In this document: in pieces, positions 1 to 7,241 of the stretch | How the letters are laid out: every line of letters begins with the position of its first letter | How positions within the stretch are numbered: the first letter of the stretch is position 1 | Source of the DNA: Chitinophagales bacterium | GTDB taxonomy: Bacteria > Bacteroidota > Bacteroidia > Chitinophagales > Chitinophagaceae | Assembly: GCA_015654595.1 (NCBI GenBank) | Contig: JAATGQ010000098.1 | Coordinates: forward strand, 1 to 52,013 | DNA: 52,013 nt | Direction of reading: 5' to 3' | The notes under the pieces: model-generated | Seen by the model: only the letters and a program-made list of their open reading frames with translations | The model's database searches: none | What the model was told of the DNA's origin: nothing | Position numbers and translations under genes: made by a program

Positions 1-1
1 A

Positions 2-1462
2 GAAGACGACGGCCGTGTTTATATCTCTTTCGAAATTCCCGAAGCCGGTTCTACGACCCGGGCATTGAACGTGCTGGACAGCATCATGACCAAGGCCCAG
101 ACAGTCGATGGCGTAGCCCATACGGCTGCCCTGGGTGGTTTGAACATCCTGACCGGCGGTTCCAAATCGAACTCGGGTACCATCTTCCTGCAGCTGAAAC
201 CCTGGGATGAACGGAAGGAAAAATCACAGCAGCTGATGGGGGTTATTGCGGAGCTGAACAAACGGTTTGCTTCGATCAAAGAAGCCAAGATCGTCGTTAT
301 CCCGCCGCCAGCCATCCCTGGTCTGGGTAATGCCGGCGGTTTCTCCATCCAGATCGAGCAAAGGCAATCCAATGATGATATCAAGACCTTCGAAAGAGTG
401 GTCAACGAATATGTGGCCGCGGTGAACAAATCTCCTGAGATCGGGGGGGCCTTTACCTTCTTCAGTGCGCACACGCCCGGTTACCAGGTGGATGTAGACC
501 GTGACAAGGCCAAGAAGCTGGGCCTGAACCTGGCAGACGTGTACAACACGATGCAGATGTACATGGGCAGCACTTATATCAACCAGCTGACCATTTATGG
601 CCGTAACTTCTATGTGGTGGCGCAGGCGGATACCAACTACCGCAATGACATCCGTAACTTCGACCATTACTATGTGAAGAACCAGGCCGGTGAAATGGTG
701 CCGCTGAGTACCGTGGTTAGCTACCGGATGACGGAAAGCGCACCGTTGATCTCCCACTTCAATATCTACCGGAGTGCTGAAATCGATGGGAACGCCCGCC
801 AGGGGTATAGCAGTGGTCAGGCGCTGGACGCCCTTGTCCGGATCGCTGACCAGACCCTGCCGGAAGGATATGGGTATGAATTCTCTGGTCTGAGCTTGCA
901 GGAACTGAAATCGGGTAACAGTTCGACCTATATCTTCGCACTGTCTATCATCTTTGTATTCCTCTTCCTGGCTGCCTTGTACGAAAGCTGGTCTGTACCC
1001 TTCTCCGTGCTTCTGGCGGTACCTGTCGGCGTCTTCGGGGCCATCCTTACCCTGGTCCTGATCCCGAGGCTGACCAATAACGTGTATGCCCAGATCGGTC
1101 TGATCACCTTGATCGGTCTTTCGGCGAAGAATGCCATCCTGATCGTCGAGTTCGCGAAAGAACGTGTCGACCGCGGCATGGGCGTTGTGCCCGCAACACT
1201 GGATGCGGTCAAACTGCGTCTCCGCCCGATCCTCATGACGTCTATCGCGTTCCTGCTTGGGGTACTGCCGCTGGCCCTTGCTTCGGGCGCCAGCTCTGTC
1301 GCCCGTAATGCCATTGGTTGGACGGTATTGGGCGGTATGCTGGCTGCTACCTCCCTGGCGATCTTTATCGTACCCGTCTTGTTCGTCGTAATTACGCGGC
1401 TGACCTACGGTAAGAAGAAGCTGGAGGATTTGAAAAACAGGGAATTTAAGCTGGCCGAATAG
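2..1462 (+). CDS. RND efflux pump inner-membrane subunit, C-terminal part (cut by window edge)
   Basis: The frame is open from the first bases, so the gene begins upstream of the window; the first in-window ATG at 65 is not the start. About 486 residues remain. They match the second half of a hydrophobe/amphiphile efflux (HAE1, AcrB/MexB-like) transporter: periplasmic porter and docking sequence first, then from about window position 930 a run of transmembrane helices with the typical GLSAKNAILIVEFA segment and the RLRPILMTS loop that follows in this family. These pumps use the proton gradient to drive drugs or other hydrophobic compounds from the inner membrane and periplasm through a TolC-type channel. 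The adaptor and outer-membrane genes would lie upstream, outside the window. A terminator follows 24 bases after the stop, so this is the last gene of its transcript. Family assignment is firm; substrate unknown. Confidence 0.93.
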   Translation, partial: EDDGRVYISFEIPEAGSTTRALNVLDSIMTKAQTVDGVAHTAALGGLNILTGGSKSNSGTIFLQLKPWDERKEKSQQLMGVIAELNKRFASIKEAKIVVIPPPAIPGLGNAGGFSIQIEQRQSNDDIKTFERVVNEYVAAVNKSPEIGGAFTFFSAHTPGYQVDVDRDKAKKLGLNLADVYNTMQMYMGSTYINQLTIYGRNFYVVAQADTNYRNDIRNFDHYYVKNQAGEMVPLSTVVSYRMTESAPLISHFNIYRSAEIDGNARQGYSSGQALDALVRIADQTLPEGYGYEFSGLSLQELKSGNSSTYIFALSIIFVFLFLAALYESWSVPFSVLLAVPVGVFGAILTLVLIPRLTNNVYAQIGLITLIGLSAKNAILIVEFAKERVDRGMGVVPATLDAVKLRLRPILMTSIAFLLGVLPLALASGASSVARNAIGWTVLGGMLAATSLAIFIVPVLFVVITRLTYGKKKLEDLKNREFKLAE

Positions 1463-1485
1463 GATAGATCTTCCTTATAAGTTTG

Positions 1486-1512
1486 AAAAAGCCGCCTCCG
1501 GGCGGCTTTTTT
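1486..1512 (+). terminator. Rho-independent terminator after the RND pump gene
   Basis: Stem GCCGCC (1491-1496) pairs with GGCGGC (1501-1506) over a TCCG loop, flanked by five A upstream and six T downstream. It closes the efflux transcript and rules out 1483 as a start codon for the next gene, since that codon lies at the edge of the hairpin. Confidence 0.85.
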
Positions 1513-1513
1513 G

Positions 1514-1521
1514 TATCTTTG
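1514..1521 (+). promoter_or_regulatory. Candidate -7 box of the WbqC-family gene
   Basis: TATCTTTG fits the Bacteroidota -7 consensus TAnnTTTG exactly and sits directly after the T-run of the terminator. No clear TTG -33 box lies 19 bases upstream. The start codon at 1528 is only 6 bases after the box, so the transcript would be leaderless or nearly so. Confidence 0.35.
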
Positions 1522-1527
1522 ATGCGC

Positions 1528-2145
1528 ATGAAATTAATTGTTGATTTACAGTACTTTCCCCCGGTTATATTATTCGAAAGATTAGACAATTTTTCGGCCG
1601 TGGTGTTTGACCGGTATGAAAACTTTCAAAAGATGAGTTTTCGGAATCGTTGTCAGATTGCCGGCGGGGAAGGGGTAGTCAATCTGAGCGTTCCGCTGGC
1701 TGGCGGCAGGGACCGGAAAATGTTGATGCGGGATGTGCGGATATCGGACGGCCTGCCCTGGCAGGCACAGCATTGGAAGACGATCGTCTCCTGTTATAGC
1801 CGGAGTCCCTGGTTTGAATATTACCGGGATGGGCTGGAGGGCTTGTACTCGCGAAAGGAGGCGTTTCTGTGGGATTGGAATATGGCCTGTTGGGAATGGA
1901 TAGGAAAAGCCTTTAAGCTATCGCAGGCGACCGGACAAACAGAGGAATACCGCAGACAATATCCAACGGATGAATGGGTAGACTGGCGTGGAAAATGGAC
2001 GCCCTCTAACCGGGCGGCGGAGGAGGAGCCGGTTATTCGTTACCAGCAGGTATTCGAGGAAAGGATAGGATTTCAACCCAACCTCAGCATTTTGGATCTG
2101 CTGTTCTGCGCGGGTAAGGATGCACTTAGATATAGACAATCCTGA
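1528..2145 (+). CDS. WbqC-like family protein
   Basis: A 205-residue protein resembling the WbqC-like family (Pfam WbqC), found in Bacteroidota genomes and sometimes in O-antigen or glycolipid gene clusters; its biochemical role is not established. The N-terminus (MKLIVDLQYFPP) matches the family opening, and the NRCQIAG...LSVPLAGG and QHWKTI...YSRSPWFEYY segments are typical. I chose ATG 1528; ATG 1522 is two codons upstream and equally in frame, whereas 1483 lies at the preceding terminator. The gene ends 20 bases inside the 3' end of the convergent M56 gene, with no terminator seen between them. Confidence in the family is good, in function low. Confidence 0.8.
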   Translation: MKLIVDLQYFPPVILFERLDNFSAVVFDRYENFQKMSFRNRCQIAGGEGVVNLSVPLAGGRDRKMLMRDVRISDGLPWQAQHWKTIVSCYSRSPWFEYYRDGLEGLYSRKEAFLWDWNMACWEWIGKAFKLSQATGQTEEYRRQYPTDEWVDWRGKWTPSNRAAEEEPVIRYQQVFEERIGFQPNLSILDLLFCAGKDALRYRQS

Positions 2146-3691
2146 TTACGGTAGTCTGCTTGAATTTCTTCTGTAGTTGTTCTACTCTTTGCTGATAGAT
2201 TTTCAACGTTTTACGCTGTTGCTCCAACGCTTTCTTCTGGAGCTGTATCAATTGCTGCTGCGGCTCGAATGTCACTTCCATCTGCAGGCCATTGGCCTTC
2301 TTGTCGGATAAAGACCTCAGTATGGCGGCTCTTTGATCGAGCTGCCGCTGGGCGTCTTTCAGCTCTGTTTCCATCTCGACAAGGACCATTTGCTGAACCT
2401 GTGCGATCCGCACCAGTTGCAGGCTGTCAAGATCGACGATCGTTATTTCTTCCCTGGGTTGTTCGGCGATCCCTGCTGGTTGTTGTGCGGACCTTTGCCT
2501 TTGCGTACGCATGCGTCTGGGGGCAGCCGGAATGATCGGCGGTTCAGGCGAAGCGTAGGTATTCACCGGTGGCCGGTAGGCCGGTGGCTGGACAAAAGGG
2601 ACCTCCTGCCACTCCGCGGATGTTCCGGATAGGGACGGGGGAATCGTCTTTGTGGCGGTGATAGCCGGAGAGGGGGCGCCGGTATATTTTTTTGACTGTA
2701 GAGGTCTGGTAATCAGTATTGTTGTGGTGGTTAACAGCAGCAAAAGAATAAGTGTGCGAAGGCCTGGCCCCTGTGGTTTTTGGGGTTGCTGCAGGAGTCT
2801 TTTGGCCCGTTGAAGCAGGAGTTGTCCGTCACCGCCATTGGCGGCGATGGCCAGCTGGGTTTGTTGTTGGGCGGTAGCCAGGGACAGCAGGGCGGACACA
2901 TAGCTATGCGCGTCATATTGATATTGCAGGACGTAGTCGTCGCAGCAGAGTTCCCTTTCCTTTTTCAGGTAGTGGATCAGCAACCTGCAGAAGGGATTAA
3001 AAAAGAGCAGTCCTTCGAGCAGGGTTATGATCAGGTGTACCAGGTAGTCTTTCCGTCGGATATGGGCGAGTTCATGGACGAGAATGGCTTCAACCTGCTG
3101 TAAGGTCAGCTGGCTCAGAATGGCCGCCGGAAGCAGGATGACCGGCCTAAGGAAGCCGAGGGTGATCGGCGTATCGATCCGGGAAGAAAGCCAGAGCCTT
3201 ACGGTGGGACGGATTCTCATTCTCCGGGCGGTGTCTTTGACGAACTCCTGCAGGGAAAGGCTGGGGTGCACATAGTCGGATTGCAGAAGCGTCTGGACGG
3301 CCAGATAACGGCGGATATATCGGAACAATAAAATGAACAGTAAGGCGAGGTATAGCGTAGAAGCAAAAGGAAGGGCTGCCAGCAGCCCGTTGTGGACCGT
3401 CCGAAGCAGGTGAGTCCAGAAGCCTTCCGGAGCTGGGGAAGCGGTGGTCAATACGGCGGTATCGAAGGGGGCTGCCGTTGGCCGACAGGCTGCAATAAAG
3501 GTCTGGATCCACCATGCGGTACCCGATAGCAGCAGCAACAGTGCGAGGCCATAGCGGATGCGGGCAGCCGTTTTATAGAAGATGGCGGTCAGGCCATGGT
3601 AGACCAGCCAGAGAAGCCCCATTTGCCAGAGACTGTTTAGCAGTGCCCAGCCCAATGCATTGAGTAAAGGGGATTGGGTCAAACTGACCAT
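2126..3691 (-). CDS. M56 family (BlaR1/MecR1-like) membrane metallopeptidase
   Basis: A 521-residue membrane protein with N-terminal helices at about 10-35, 47-65 and 105-125, the zinc motif HELAH at 206-210 with a likely third ligand in ERELCCDD (245-252), and another helix at about 310-328. In BlaR1/MecR1 systems this peptidase senses a periplasmic signal and triggers loss of the BlaI/MecI repressor. Here the C-terminal 190 residues contain no penicillin-binding sensor domain: a Pro/Thr-rich stretch (330-420) is followed by a predicted coiled coil (about 420-515) rich in Gln, Leu and Lys. So the signal is probably not a beta-lactam. The start codon lies 2 bases after the stop of the BlaI-type gene, indicating translational coupling. 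The 3' end overlaps the convergent WbqC-family gene. Confidence 0.88.
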   Translation of the reverse strand: MVSLTQSPLLNALGWALLNSLWQMGLLWLVYHGLTAIFYKTAARIRYGLALLLLLSGTAWWIQTFIAACRPTAAPFDTAVLTTASPAPEGFWTHLLRTVHNGLLAALPFASTLYLALLFILLFRYIRRYLAVQTLLQSDYVHPSLSLQEFVKDTARRMRIRPTVRLWLSSRIDTPITLGFLRPVILLPAAILSQLTLQQVEAILVHELAHIRRKDYLVHLIITLLEGLLFFNPFCRLLIHYLKKERELCCDDYVLQYQYDAHSYVSALLSLATAQQQTQLAIAANGGDGQLLLQRAKRLLQQPQKPQGPGLRTLILLLLLTTTTILITRPLQSKKYTGAPSPAITATKTIPPSLSGTSAEWQEVPFVQPPAYRPPVNTYASPEPPIIPAAPRRMRTQRQRSAQQPAGIAEQPREEITIVDLDSLQLVRIAQVQQMVLVEMETELKDAQRQLDQRAAILRSLSDKKANGLQMEVTFEPQQQLIQLQKKALEQQRKTLKIYQQRVEQLQKKFKQTTVIRIVYI

Positions 3692-3693
3692 TC

Positions 3694-4074
3694 CTATTGA
3701 TTTTTCAGATTGTTTAATATGCGTTGGATCTCTTCCAGTTCAGCGGGAGAGGCCTTGTGATTACCCAGGGCCTGGATCACCAGTTCTGTCGGAGAGCCGC
3801 CGAACAGCGTATCGATCATTTTCCCGAGCAGGTGCTTCTGGGTTTTTTCTTTGCTGACGGAAGCCTGGTAGATATGCGTTTTGTAGGAGTCGTCCCGTTT
3901 GACCAGGCCTTTTTCAAACATGATCTGCATTAGTTTGAGCGTGGTAGTATAACCCGCCTCTTTTGTTTTGAGGAGTTCCTCGTGTACTTCCCTGACGCTT
4001 GCATGGGTTCTTTCCCAGAGGATGGTCAGGATCTCCAGCTCACTTTCCGTTGGTTTTATCGTCTTCGTCGACAT
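3694..4074 (-). CDS. BlaI/MecI/CopY family transcriptional repressor
   Basis: A 126-residue protein with the penicillinase-repressor winged helix: TESELEILTILWE near the N-terminus, the VREVHEEL recognition region and GYTTTLKLMQIM, followed by a C-terminal dimerisation helix with ELEEIQRIL. The start at 4074 (MSTKTIKP) matches the family; an upstream in-frame ATG at 4137 would run through the repeat hairpin and is rejected. It precedes the M56 peptidase by 2 bases, the usual repressor-sensor pair. A perfect 6-bp inverted repeat overlaps its likely promoter and is a candidate autoregulatory operator. No beta-lactamase gene is in the window, so its targets lie elsewhere or are this operon itself. 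Confidence 0.9.
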   Translation of the reverse strand: MSTKTIKPTESELEILTILWERTHASVREVHEELLKTKEAGYTTTLKLMQIMFEKGLVKRDDSYKTHIYQASVSKEKTQKHLLGKMIDTLFGGSPTELVIQALGNHKASPAELEEIQRILNNLKNQ

Positions 4075-4092
4075 GATAAAAAGGTTTGAGGA

Positions 4093-4114
4093 CAAATTAC
4101 GACATTTTTCGTAA
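4093..4114 (-). promoter_or_regulatory. Candidate BlaI operator overlapping the promoter
   Basis: TTACGA (4097-4102) and TCGTAA (4109-4114) form a perfect dyad with a 6-base spacer. On the minus strand the overlapping bases 4093-4100 read GTAATTTG, a -7-like box one base short of TAnnTTTG, about 18 bases before the blaI-type start. Position and symmetry suit repressor autoregulation; binding is inferred, not shown. Confidence 0.5.
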
Positions 4115-4117
4115 ATA

Positions 4118-4342
4118 AGCGCGACCCCTTTTTTCAAAGATGGGGTATCGCGCTTATTTATCTATTTGTTAACGGCTGGCCGCTGTGCCGCCAGGAAGAA
4201 AGCGCGACCCCTTTTTTCAAAGATGGGGTATCGCGCTTATTTATCTATTTGTTAACGGCTGGCCGCTGTGCCGCCAGGAAGAAAGCGCGCCCCCTTTTTT
4301 CAAAGATGGGGTTCGCGGCGGACCGCTGTGCCGCCAGGAAAG
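4118..4342. repeat. 83-bp tandem repeat, two identical copies and a truncated third, each with a hairpin
   Basis: Copies at 4118-4200 and 4201-4283 are identical by eye; a third starts at 4284 and ends near 4342 after losing about 24 bases in its middle. Each of the first two holds an inverted repeat: AAGCGCGA+CCCC pairs with GGGG+(TA)+TCGCGCTT around a TTTTTTCAAAGAT loop, extended in copy 1 by AAATAA/TTATTT. The rest of the unit is GC-rich filler (GGCCGCTGTGCCGCC). It lies between the blaI-type promoter and the pyrophosphatase terminator, and the stretch 4343-4443 shows nothing else recognisable. Confidence 0.9.
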
Positions 4343-4443
4343 GCAATGTTAAAACGGAGGTAAATGTTTGTGTTGGGCGGCCACGAAGCAGGGGCGGCAG
4401 AACTGACTGGAATGGATGGGCTTGGATGGCTGCGCTAGGGGCC

Positions 4444-4475
4444 AAAAAAAAGCCCCGATGTGGAAACAACGGGAC
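4444..4475 (-). terminator. Terminator of the pyrophosphatase gene
   Basis: On the minus strand GTCCCG pairs with CGGGGC (one G-T pair) over a 12-base loop and is followed by eight T. It lies about 90 bases downstream of the hppA stop. Confidence 0.6.
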
Positions 4476-4567
4476 TTCGGTATTTGGATCTGATTAGTGT
4501 CTTTTTATTTGGGGCATAAAGATAGCCATTGAATTTAACTTTCAACAAAAATGCCGCCTTTTTTTTG

Positions 4568-6787
4568 TTAACGTTCTGTTGTGGCAGCAATGGCCGATGG
4601 CTGGGTGGCTGTCATGCTGATCGTTTTTTCTATGGGATGCGCGGGCTTGTGTTGCGACAAACCATCCCTGGTATGGAAGAGGGATGCCAGGGTGGGGGCG
4701 ATGACCAGTGATACGATCGACATCAGTTTGATCAGGATGTTCATGGATGGTCCGGAAGTATCTTTAAAGGGATCGCCCACCGTGTCGCCCGTTACGGATG
4801 CCTTATGCGGGTCAGACTTTTTGTAATGGATCTCACCGTTGATCTCTACGCCTTTTTCAAAGGACTTCTTTGCGTTGTCCCAGGCGCCGCCGGCATTGTT
4901 CTGGAAGATACCCATCAATACGCCGCATACGGTAGCGCCTGCAAGAAAACCTCCGAGAGCTTCGGGGCCGAGCAGGAAACCGATGATCAGCGGAAAGAGG
5001 ATAGCGATGGCGCCGGGCAGGATCATCTTTTTGATCGAAGCCTGGGTGGATATCGCAACGCACTTATCATATTCCGGTTTACCCGTTCCTTCCATGATGC
5101 CGGGGATAGTCCGGAATTGCCGGCGAACTTCTTCTACCATCGCCATGGCTGCTTCACCAACTGCCTGGATAGCGAGGGAAGAGAAAATGAAAGGGATCAT
5201 ACCGCCGATAAAGAGGCTGGACAACACTTTTGCTTTATAGATATCGATACCCTGGATACCTGCTACGCCAACAAAGGCGGCAAAGAGCGCCAATGCTGTC
5301 AGCGCTGCCGAAGCGATGGCAAATCCTTTTCCGGTGGCTGCGGTTGTGTTTCCAACAGCGTCGAGGACGTCGGTTTTTTCCCGGACTTCTTTTGGCAGTT
5401 CGCTCATTTCTGCAATACCGCCGGCGTTATCGGCGATGGGGCCAAAGGCGTCGATAGCCAGCTGCATGGCGGTAGTCGCCATCATCCCTGCTGCTGCGAT
5501 AGCGACCCCATAGAGGCCGGCGCAGGCAAAGGAACCATAGATACCGCCCGCCAGCACGAGGATCGGAAGAAAGGTCGATTGCATACCGACCGCAAGACCG
5601 CCGATGACGTTGGTGGCGTGTCCCGTTCCGGACTGGCGGATGATGCTCAGTACGGGGCCTTTCCCCATGGCTGTATAGTATTCGGTGATGATACTCATGA
5701 GCGTTCCTACGACAAGACCGACGGCGATGGCGCCGAGTACGCCCCATTTCGTAAACTCTATCCCGCGAAGCGTCATCGTATCGGGCAGGATATAGGCAAC
5801 CAGTCCTACGCAGGCAATAGCCGTCAGGATGATCGAACCCCAGTTGCCCATATTCAATGCTCTTTGTACAGTAGACGTATTGATCCCTGAGGAGTCGCTT
5901 ATCCGCACGAAGAGCGTTCCGACGATAGAGAACAGGATACCAACGCCGGCGATCAGCATGGGCAGCAGGATAGGCGCCATACCGCCGAATTGATCGTCGG
6001 AGGCCGTCTCTTGTCCGAGGACCATGGTGGCCAGCACAGTGGCTACGTAGCTGCCAAAGAGATCGGCGCCCATACCGGCTACGTCGCCCACGTTATCGCC
6101 TACATTGTCGGCGATGGTGGCAGGGTTGCGGGGATCGTCTTCGGGTATACCGGCTTCTACTTTTCCGACCAGGTCAGCGCCGACGTCTGCCGCTTTGGTA
6201 TAGATACCGCCGCCGACACGCGCAAAGAGGGCGATGGATTCGGCGCCAAGGGAGAAACCGGTGAGGACTTCGATTGTCCGCTTCATTTCTTCCGAGTTAA
6301 CCGCCGCTGTCGGCGCAAAGATCGCTTTCAACAATATAAAGAGTCCGCCAAGCCCTAACACGGCCAGACCGGCGACCCCCAGTCCCATTACAGAACCGCC
6401 TGTAAAAGAAACCTTCAGGGCGTTGCTGAGGCTGGTACGGGCGGCTTGCGCGGTGCGTACATTGGCTTTGGTGGCGCTGCGCATACCGATATAACCCGCG
6501 GTGGCGCTCAGGACGGCGCCGAAGACAAAGGCGATCGCGATAGCCCAGTGCGAGTTTGGATTGCTGTTACCCATGACGGCCAGCAGGATGGCCGCGATGA
6601 TGACAAAATACGATAGGATCTTCCATTCCGCTTTCAGAAAGGCCATGGCGCCTTCTGCGATGTGCTGACTGATCTCCTGCATTCGCTCGTTGCCGGCGTC
6701 TTGTTTTGATACCCACGCAAATTTGATAAAAGTGTAGAGGAGACCGATGGCCCCCATGACGGGAACTAAATAGATCAATTTGTCCAT
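4568..6787 (-). CDS. hppA: Membrane-bound ion-pumping pyrophosphatase, K+-dependent type
   Basis: 739 residues with the many transmembrane helices of membrane pyrophosphatases, which hydrolyse inorganic pyrophosphate and pump H+ and/or Na+ out of the cytoplasm. The substrate-binding motif DVGADLVGK is at 201-209, followed by [22 protein letters not shown] (acidic metal sites) and, near the C-terminus, the family's DNAKK stretch. At 479-488 the sequence reads [10 protein letters not shown]; Ala483 and Gly486 are the K+-dependent signature (K+-independent enzymes have Lys and Thr there, from memory). The helix after DLFGSY carries no Glu, so pumped-ion specificity is left open. The last ~30 residues form a polar tail beyond the final helix. 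The gene is alone on its strand, with its own candidate promoter and terminator. Confidence 0.95.
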   Translation of the reverse strand: MDKLIYLVPVMGAIGLLYTFIKFAWVSKQDAGNERMQEISQHIAEGAMAFLKAEWKILSYFVIIAAILLAVMGNSNPNSHWAIAIAFVFGAVLSATAGYIGMRSATKANVRTAQAARTSLSNALKVSFTGGSVMGLGVAGLAVLGLGGLFILLKAIFAPTAAVNSEEMKRTIEVLTGFSLGAESIALFARVGGGIYTKAADVGADLVGKVEAGIPEDDPRNPATIADNVGDNVGDVAGMGADLFGSYVATVLATMVLGQETASDDQFGGMAPILLPMLIAGVGILFSIVGTLFVRISDSSGINTSTVQRALNMGNWGSIILTAIACVGLVAYILPDTMTLRGIEFTKWGVLGAIAVGLVVGTLMSIITEYYTAMGKGPVLSIIRQSGTGHATNVIGGLAVGMQSTFLPILVLAGGIYGSFACAGLYGVAIAAAGMMATTAMQLAIDAFGPIADNAGGIAEMSELPKEVREKTDVLDAVGNTTAATGKGFAIASAALTALALFAAFVGVAGIQGIDIYKAKVLSSLFIGGMIPFIFSSLAIQAVGEAAMAMVEEVRRQFRTIPGIMEGTGKPEYDKCVAISTQASIKKMILPGAIAILFPLIIGFLLGPEALGGFLAGATVCGVLMGIFQNNAGGAWDNAKKSFEKGVEINGEIHYKKSDPHKASVTGDTVGDPFKDTSGPSMNILIKLMSIVSLVIAPTLASLFHTRDGLSQHKPAHPIEKTISMTATQPSAIAATTER

Positions 6788-6867
6788 AAGTTGTGGTTCT
6801 GATTCTGATTATAGTTTTTCATCCTGGCAATCGTTAGTTTTTTATTGCGGATGGTATACAAGTGTAT

Positions 6868-6875
6868 CAAATATA
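6868..6875 (-). promoter_or_regulatory. Candidate -7 box for hppA
   Basis: Reads TATATTTG on the minus strand, an exact TAnnTTTG match, about 80 bases before the hppA start. No convincing -33 box at the expected distance. Confidence 0.4.
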
Positions 6876-6903
6876 GGGGGAAAAGATCAAATACGTGCCA
6901 CGA

Positions 6904-6936
6904 AAAGAGGACGTTCCGATTTGGAACGTCCTCTTT
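6904..6936. terminator. Perfect 14-bp hairpin in the 454-bp gap between hppA and the T9SS gene
   Basis: AAAGAGGACGTTCC (6904-6917) pairs perfectly with 6923-6936 over GATTT, with T/A-rich flanks, so it could end transcripts from either side. It lies upstream of the hppA promoter, where no annotated gene needs a terminator. The rest of 6788-7241 holds no convincing gene: a 125-codon minus-strand frame there lacks family features. Further dyads: TTTTGGGA/TCCCAAAA (7132-7154), GGGTACCC (7162-7169), and a leader hairpin AACAACC..GACG/CGTC..GGTTGTT (7191-7226). Confidence 0.5.
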
Positions 6937-7241
6937 AAAAAAGCGAATGAGAAGAACATCCATCGGCCTTTGGGACGAGAAACGTTCGGGGTTTAGGGGT
7001 ATCCCTGTCAGGTTGTAAGGGTCAAGAACCGGGGTTATAAGGGTATCCTGTCTTTTGCCAAGGGTATGCCAATGTTCCAAAAGGTTGGATTTGAGTTTAT
7101 TGCAGCTACACTGCCGTATATTTTCTTCCGGTTTTGGGAAAATTGGTCCCAAAATAGATGGGGGTACCCAATTGTTATTAATTGAATAAAAACAACCATT
7201 AGACGTTTGGCTTCGTCTTGGTTGTTAACTTTATCCCAGCA

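Noticed and set aside
2126..4074. Beta-lactam resistance operon
   Set aside because: No beta-lactamase or penicillin-binding sensor domain is present; only the BlaI-M56 pair type is supported.
4118..4342. CRISPR array
   Set aside because: The copies are contiguous 83-bp repeats with no unique spacers and no cas genes.
4805..5890. 361-codon plus-strand frame opposite hppA
   Set aside because: Antisense to a strongly conserved membrane pyrophosphatase; its composition (Gly/Arg/Asp-rich) follows from the hppA codons, and no domain is seen.
6775..7152. 125-codon minus-strand frame before hppA
   Set aside because: Overlaps the hppA start and promoter region, contains the hairpin at 6904-6936, and has no recognisable domain.
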